From: CAYWNK01 sp047639615
GTDB lineage: Bacteria; Planctomycetota; UBA1135; GCA-002686595
NCBI GenBank assembly: GCA_047639615.1
Contig: JBLIOL010000088.1
Span: forward strand, 1 to 16,827
Direction of reading: 5' to 3'
Length of the DNA stretch: 16,827 bases
Shown: piece after piece, positions 14,055 to 16,827 of the stretch
How the letters are laid out: every line of letters starts with the position of its first letter
Numbering within the stretch: position 1 is the stretch's first letter
The notes under the pieces: model-generated
Told to the model about the DNA's origin: nothing
What the model saw: the letters and a program-made list of their open reading frames with translations, nothing else
The model's database searches: none
Position numbers and translations under genes: made by a program

Positions 14055-14969
14055 ATGAGCGGCTCCACGCCGAACCGAATGCGCCTAGGACGGCGCGACC
14101 GGCAGGGGCAGTTGCCCTGCCCGGGGGTGGAGCTTGCGCCGGAGTGGTTGCGGCGCGTGGAGCGCTTGACCCTACGCGTGGCATCGGTGCTCGAGCGCCG
14201 TGAGGGCGCCGGGCGGCGTGGGCCCATGGGCGGCGGCGACGAATTTGTGGGCTATCGACCCTACCGCGCGGGCGAGGATCTACGTCAATTGGATTGGGGC
14301 CTCCTGGCGCGCCTGGGCAAGCCCTTCGTACGCGTCTGCCGGCGCGAGACTTCCGAGCTTTGGAGCATCTTCTTGGACGCTAGCCGCTCCATGGGCTGCG
14401 GGCCTCCCGGCAAGCTGCAAGCGGCGGCGGAATTGGCCGGCGGCTTGGTGGCCACGGGGCTGCACCAGGGTGCACAGGTCGAGCTGGTGGCCTCCAGTGC
14501 AGCGGGACCGCGGCGCATTCGCATCCGGCGCCGGGGCGATCTGCCCGGGCTGGTGGACTTTCTGTGTGGGCTGCAGGCGGATGACACACACGGTATGGCT
14601 GCCATGCTGCGCAGTTGCCGGCCAGGTCCGACGGCGGGCCGGGTGTTCCTGCTCGGCGATCTATTCGACCTGGTGCCCGACGATGTGCGCGCCTTGCGAG
14701 CGCCGGGCCGCGAGCTAGCCTTGCTGCAGGTGCTGGCGCCGGACGAGCTGGCGCCTACGGTGGATACGCACGTGGACTGGCGCGATCCCGAGGGTCCCGG
14801 TCGCCGCCGCGTGAGCCTCGACGGCCCAGTGCTGGCCAACTACGAACGTGCGCTCGAGGAAGCCCTAGAGGTCTGGGATCGGCTCGGGCGTCACGCCACC
14901 ATCACACACGTGGTGCATGAGGCTGGCCATGACTTCGAGGACAGCCTGACCCGGCTGCTGGTTCCTTGA
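14055..14969 (+). CDS. DUF58 domain protein
   Basis: A 304-residue cytoplasmic protein. The DUF58 signature is clear: GGGDEFVGYRPYRAGEDLRQLDWGLLARLGKPFVRVCRRE (about 56-95), then a von Willebrand-like strand with LDASRSM (about 109-115), the D-x-S-x-S metal site. VFLLGDLFDL later marks the third strand. Members are usually encoded beside MoxR AAA+ ATPases and BatA/BatB proteins and are thought to take part in assembly of envelope or metalloenzyme complexes; the molecular role is not settled. Here it is preceded by the PP2C gene, not by moxR, and its TGA overlaps the TTG of the BatA-like gene (TTGA). No Shine-Dalgarno site is obvious at ATG 14055. Confidence 0.9.
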   Translation: MSGSTPNRMRLGRRDRQGQLPCPGVELAPEWLRRVERLTLRVASVLERREGAGRRGPMGGGDEFVGYRPYRAGEDLRQLDWGLLARLGKPFVRVCRRETSELWSIFLDASRSMGCGPPGKLQAAAELAGGLVATGLHQGAQVELVASSAAGPRRIRIRRRGDLPGLVDFLCGLQADDTHGMAAMLRSCRPGPTAGRVFLLGDLFDLVPDDVRALRAPGRELALLQVLAPDELAPTVDTHVDWRDPEGPGRRRVSLDGPVLANYERALEEALEVWDRLGRHATITHVVHEAGHDFEDSLTRLLVP

Positions 14970-16216
14970 GTTCGTTTGCTGCCCTATTGCTGCCCGAGGG
15001 AGCGGCCTGGGCCAGGCCCTGGGCGCTGCTGGCCTTGCTGCTGCCACTCGCCGTCTTGCTAGGGTCCTTTCGGCCAGCGCGTCCGGAGCCACGTTTCACG
15101 GGCGCCTTTACGCTCTGGCGTGAGGTGCGCAGTTCCGGTGAAGGGGGCCGCGCGCGAGCTGACATGCCGCCGGCGCGTGTGATTTGGATTCTGGCTCTGA
15201 TTCTTGGTTGCTTGGCTTTGGCCAAGCCGGAGCCGACGCTCTCCGGTCCGAGCCAGCGCTTGACGGTGGTCATGGACCGTTCGGCCTCCATGGACTTGGC
15301 CCATCCAGGTGGCGGTACCCGTTTGCGCGCGGCCTTGAGTCGCTTGCAGCAGTGGCTCGACCAGCAGTCCGGCGCGATCGCACTGGAACACTTCGACGGC
15401 CGTAGCTTGGACAGCCTCGATGACTTATCCCTGCCTGCTTTGCGCACGGATGGAATCCATGACTGGAGTTCCTACGACCGCGCGGGCCTGGTTTGGATTA
15501 CGGATCAAGCGCCGGCGCAAGCGCCGGTCCTGGCGGGTCTCGTGGCCAGCGGTGGCGACGCTGTGCCCGGGGCCGTGGCGGCCAAGGATGAGGACCGATG
15601 GTGGTGGGACGGGGAGGCTTTGGCCTGGCGCACGGAGCAGGGCGCGGGGGGCGAGCTTCGCCTGACGGGCGGCGTGCCAGAGACGCTTCAGCAATTGGCT
15701 CGTCTGTGGGCAGAGGAGCGCGGTTGGGAGGTGGTCATGGGGCCTGCAGGGGGCGCTTCCTCGGGCCCGTACCTCGAACTGATCACGCCGGGCGGATTAC
15801 CCGGTGCCGTGGCTGAGGTCGGTCGCGATGGCTGGCGCGCGCGGGTGCGCGGGTTGGCGGGCGCTGTGGTCCCCGGAACGGGCGAACCCTGGCAGGTGGA
15901 TGGCGTCTTCCGTGCTGCCGGGCGCATCGAGTTGCACTGGGCGGAGTTTCAGCAACTCGGCGGGAACGCGGGCGCGTTCGTGGCTTCCTGGGCGCAGCTC
16001 TTTGATGATTGCGTGCGCACAGCCTTAGACGTTGCCTCCGTGGAAGAGCGCGGGGCGGCGGGCGAGGCGCAGTTCCAGGCGCCGACCTTGGAGCGCGTGG
16101 GGGCGCCCCTGGAGGGGCGCACACCACCGGCCCGTTGGAGTGCCTATCTGGCCGCTGCGGCAGCGGCTCTGGGCGTGGTGGCCTTGGCCCTGTCGGGCTT
16201 CGGTCGCTCCCTATAG
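14966..16216 (+). CDS. BatA-like membrane protein with von Willebrand A domain
   Basis: A 416-residue protein starting at TTG 14966, which overlaps the DUF58 stop (TTGA). Two N-terminal membrane helices (about 16-36 and 70-88) frame a basic loop with EPRFTGAFTLWREV, as in the BatA N-terminal family. A short vWA-like region follows, starting LTVVMDRSASMDL, so the D-x-S-x-S motif is intact. The domain then looks compressed: DRAGLVWITDQAP appears about 90 residues on, and the threonine metal ligand is not obvious. A long periplasmic section (about 190-385) and a last membrane helix (about 390-412) follow. Bat proteins work with DUF58 and MoxR. Convergent with the PqqB-like gene, their stops abutting in CTATAG. 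Confidence 0.85.
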   Translation: MSSFAALLLPEGAAWARPWALLALLLPLAVLLGSFRPARPEPRFTGAFTLWREVRSSGEGGRARADMPPARVIWILALILGCLALAKPEPTLSGPSQRLTVVMDRSASMDLAHPGGGTRLRAALSRLQQWLDQQSGAIALEHFDGRSLDSLDDLSLPALRTDGIHDWSSYDRAGLVWITDQAPAQAPVLAGLVASGGDAVPGAVAAKDEDRWWWDGEALAWRTEQGAGGELRLTGGVPETLQQLARLWAEERGWEVVMGPAGGASSGPYLELITPGGLPGAVAEVGRDGWRARVRGLAGAVVPGTGEPWQVDGVFRAAGRIELHWAEFQQLGGNAGAFVASWAQLFDDCVRTALDVASVEERGAAGEAQFQAPTLERVGAPLEGRTPPARWSAYLAAAAAALGVVALALSGFGRSL

Positions 16217-16827
16217 CTCGAAGATGTCGCCTTCGCGGGCGACGTGCATGCCGGCGGCGCGGACGCGGGCGGCGGCGCTGCTGTCCGGATCGGCGAGCGG
16301 GTTCGAATGGTTGAGGTGGATCAGGTGCACCTTGTTGCGGGTGCGGAGGGGCTCATCGCTCAGGAGTCGCATGGTCTCCACAACGAAGGGGTGCGGGACT
16401 TCGGACATGGCCCGGCCAGGCAACTCGCCAGCGTCGAAGAAGGTGGCGTCCAAGTAGGCCGCGTCAACGTCTGTGAGGGCTTGTGCTAGGGGCACTTCCC
16501 AGCGCGACCACTTGTCGATGTCCGGTAGGTAGAGCGCGCTGCGCTCGGGACCATCGATGCGGAACGCGAGCGTGTCGGAGTACTCGTCGCGGTGGGGCAC
16601 GCTCATGGCGCTGACGCTGAGGTCTTCTGTCAGCTGCACGCTCTGTCCGGCGGCGAGAGGTCGTAGCTCAAGATGCTCGGCGCTGATGAGCAGATCCCAA
16701 GGGCCGTTGCTGGCGAGGAAGCTGCACATGCGCGGCGATCCGTAGAGCAGGGTGCTGGCCGTGCCGTAGGCTTCGCGGCCTAGGTGCAAGAGTCCAGCGT
16801 AGTGGCCCATGTGGGCGTGGGTGATGA
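16211..16827 (-). CDS. PqqB-like metallo-beta-lactamase-fold protein; 5' partial
   Basis: The gene runs off the right edge; 205 residues are visible. They begin ITHAHMGHYAGLLHLGREAYGT, the H-x-H-x-G-H metal motif with the family's GHYxGL and GREA residues. Further on are SVPHRDEYSDTLAFRI (His ligand), LYLPDIDKW (Asp ligand), AAYLDATFFDAGELPGR and the late NKVHLIHLNHSNPL (His ligand). This order matches PqqB, the protein of pyrroloquinoline quinone biosynthesis. It also matches PqqB-like proteins found in many bacteria without a pqq cluster. No pqqA, C, D or E is in the window, so the PQQ role is open. The 5' end and start codon are outside. Confidence 0.85.
   Translation of the reverse strand, partial: ITHAHMGHYAGLLHLGREAYGTASTLLYGSPRMCSFLASNGPWDLLISAEHLELRPLAAGQSVQLTEDLSVSAMSVPHRDEYSDTLAFRIDGPERSALYLPDIDKWSRWEVPLAQALTDVDAAYLDATFFDAGELPGRAMSEVPHPFVVETMRLLSDEPLRTRNKVHLIHLNHSNPLADPDSSAAARVRAAGMHVAREGDIFEL

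Noticed and set aside
16305..16335. GGTTCGAAT resembling a tRNA T-arm
   Set aside because: No acceptor, D or anticodon stems around it, and it lies inside the PqqB-like coding frame.

Overview
The window is GC-rich bacterial chromosome with 17 protein genes (two cut by the window edges) and no rRNA, tRNA, CRISPR or insertion sequence that I can see. The source is most likely a Gram-negative-type bacterium. It has sigma-54 (RpoN), an NtrC-type activator, and LpxH for lipid A. It also has an elongation factor P whose modification loop carries Asn, an FHA-like membrane protein, a STAS/PP2C partner-switching pair and a DUF58/BatA pair. With frequent TTG/GTG starts and few clear Shine-Dalgarno sites, the set fits Planctomycetota or a related deep lineage. 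That placement is inference.

Layout. 2-559 (+) is the C-terminal part of a membrane protein, possibly a GT39-type glycosyltransferase. It converges on a minus-strand run read from 4366 down to 556: rpoN, efp, then two translationally coupled genes of unknown function that resemble divergent ATP-grasp proteins. 4599-9371 (+) holds an FHA-like membrane protein, a degenerate GGDEF protein, a sigma-54 response regulator, lpxH and a PLP-dependent kynureninase-like enzyme. The last four are spaced 5-17 bp apart. 9372-9639 is an unusually structured intergenic region with a G-quadruplex motif and a chain of hairpins. 9640-10251 (-) is a HAD/GmhB-like protein that has lost its second catalytic Asp. 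Upstream of it is a lower-GC tract that may hold a small gene. 10498-11634 (+) is a GT-B glycosyltransferase. 11651-12460 (-) is a STAS protein with a PilZ-like tail, divergent from a GAF-SpoIIE phosphatase (12614-14041, +). That phosphatase leads into DUF58 and BatA-like genes (14055-16216). The right edge is a partial PqqB-like metallo-beta-lactamase-fold gene on the minus strand.

How the genes may work together. rpoN supplies the sigma factor that the response regulator at 6056-7423 should activate, and a near-consensus -24/-12 element lies just upstream of that regulator's operon. The STAS protein and the PP2C phosphatase form a plausible phospho-switch. LpxH, the heptose-phosphatase-like HAD protein, the GT-B enzyme and the partial membrane protein all point to envelope glycolipid work.

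The most unusual things are the hairpin/G-quadruplex region at 9412-9641, a set of proteins whose family-defining catalytic residues have been replaced (GGDEF, HAD, GT4, FHA, EF-P loop, GAFTGA and Walker B of the activator), and hairpins that overlap stop codons at several gene ends.
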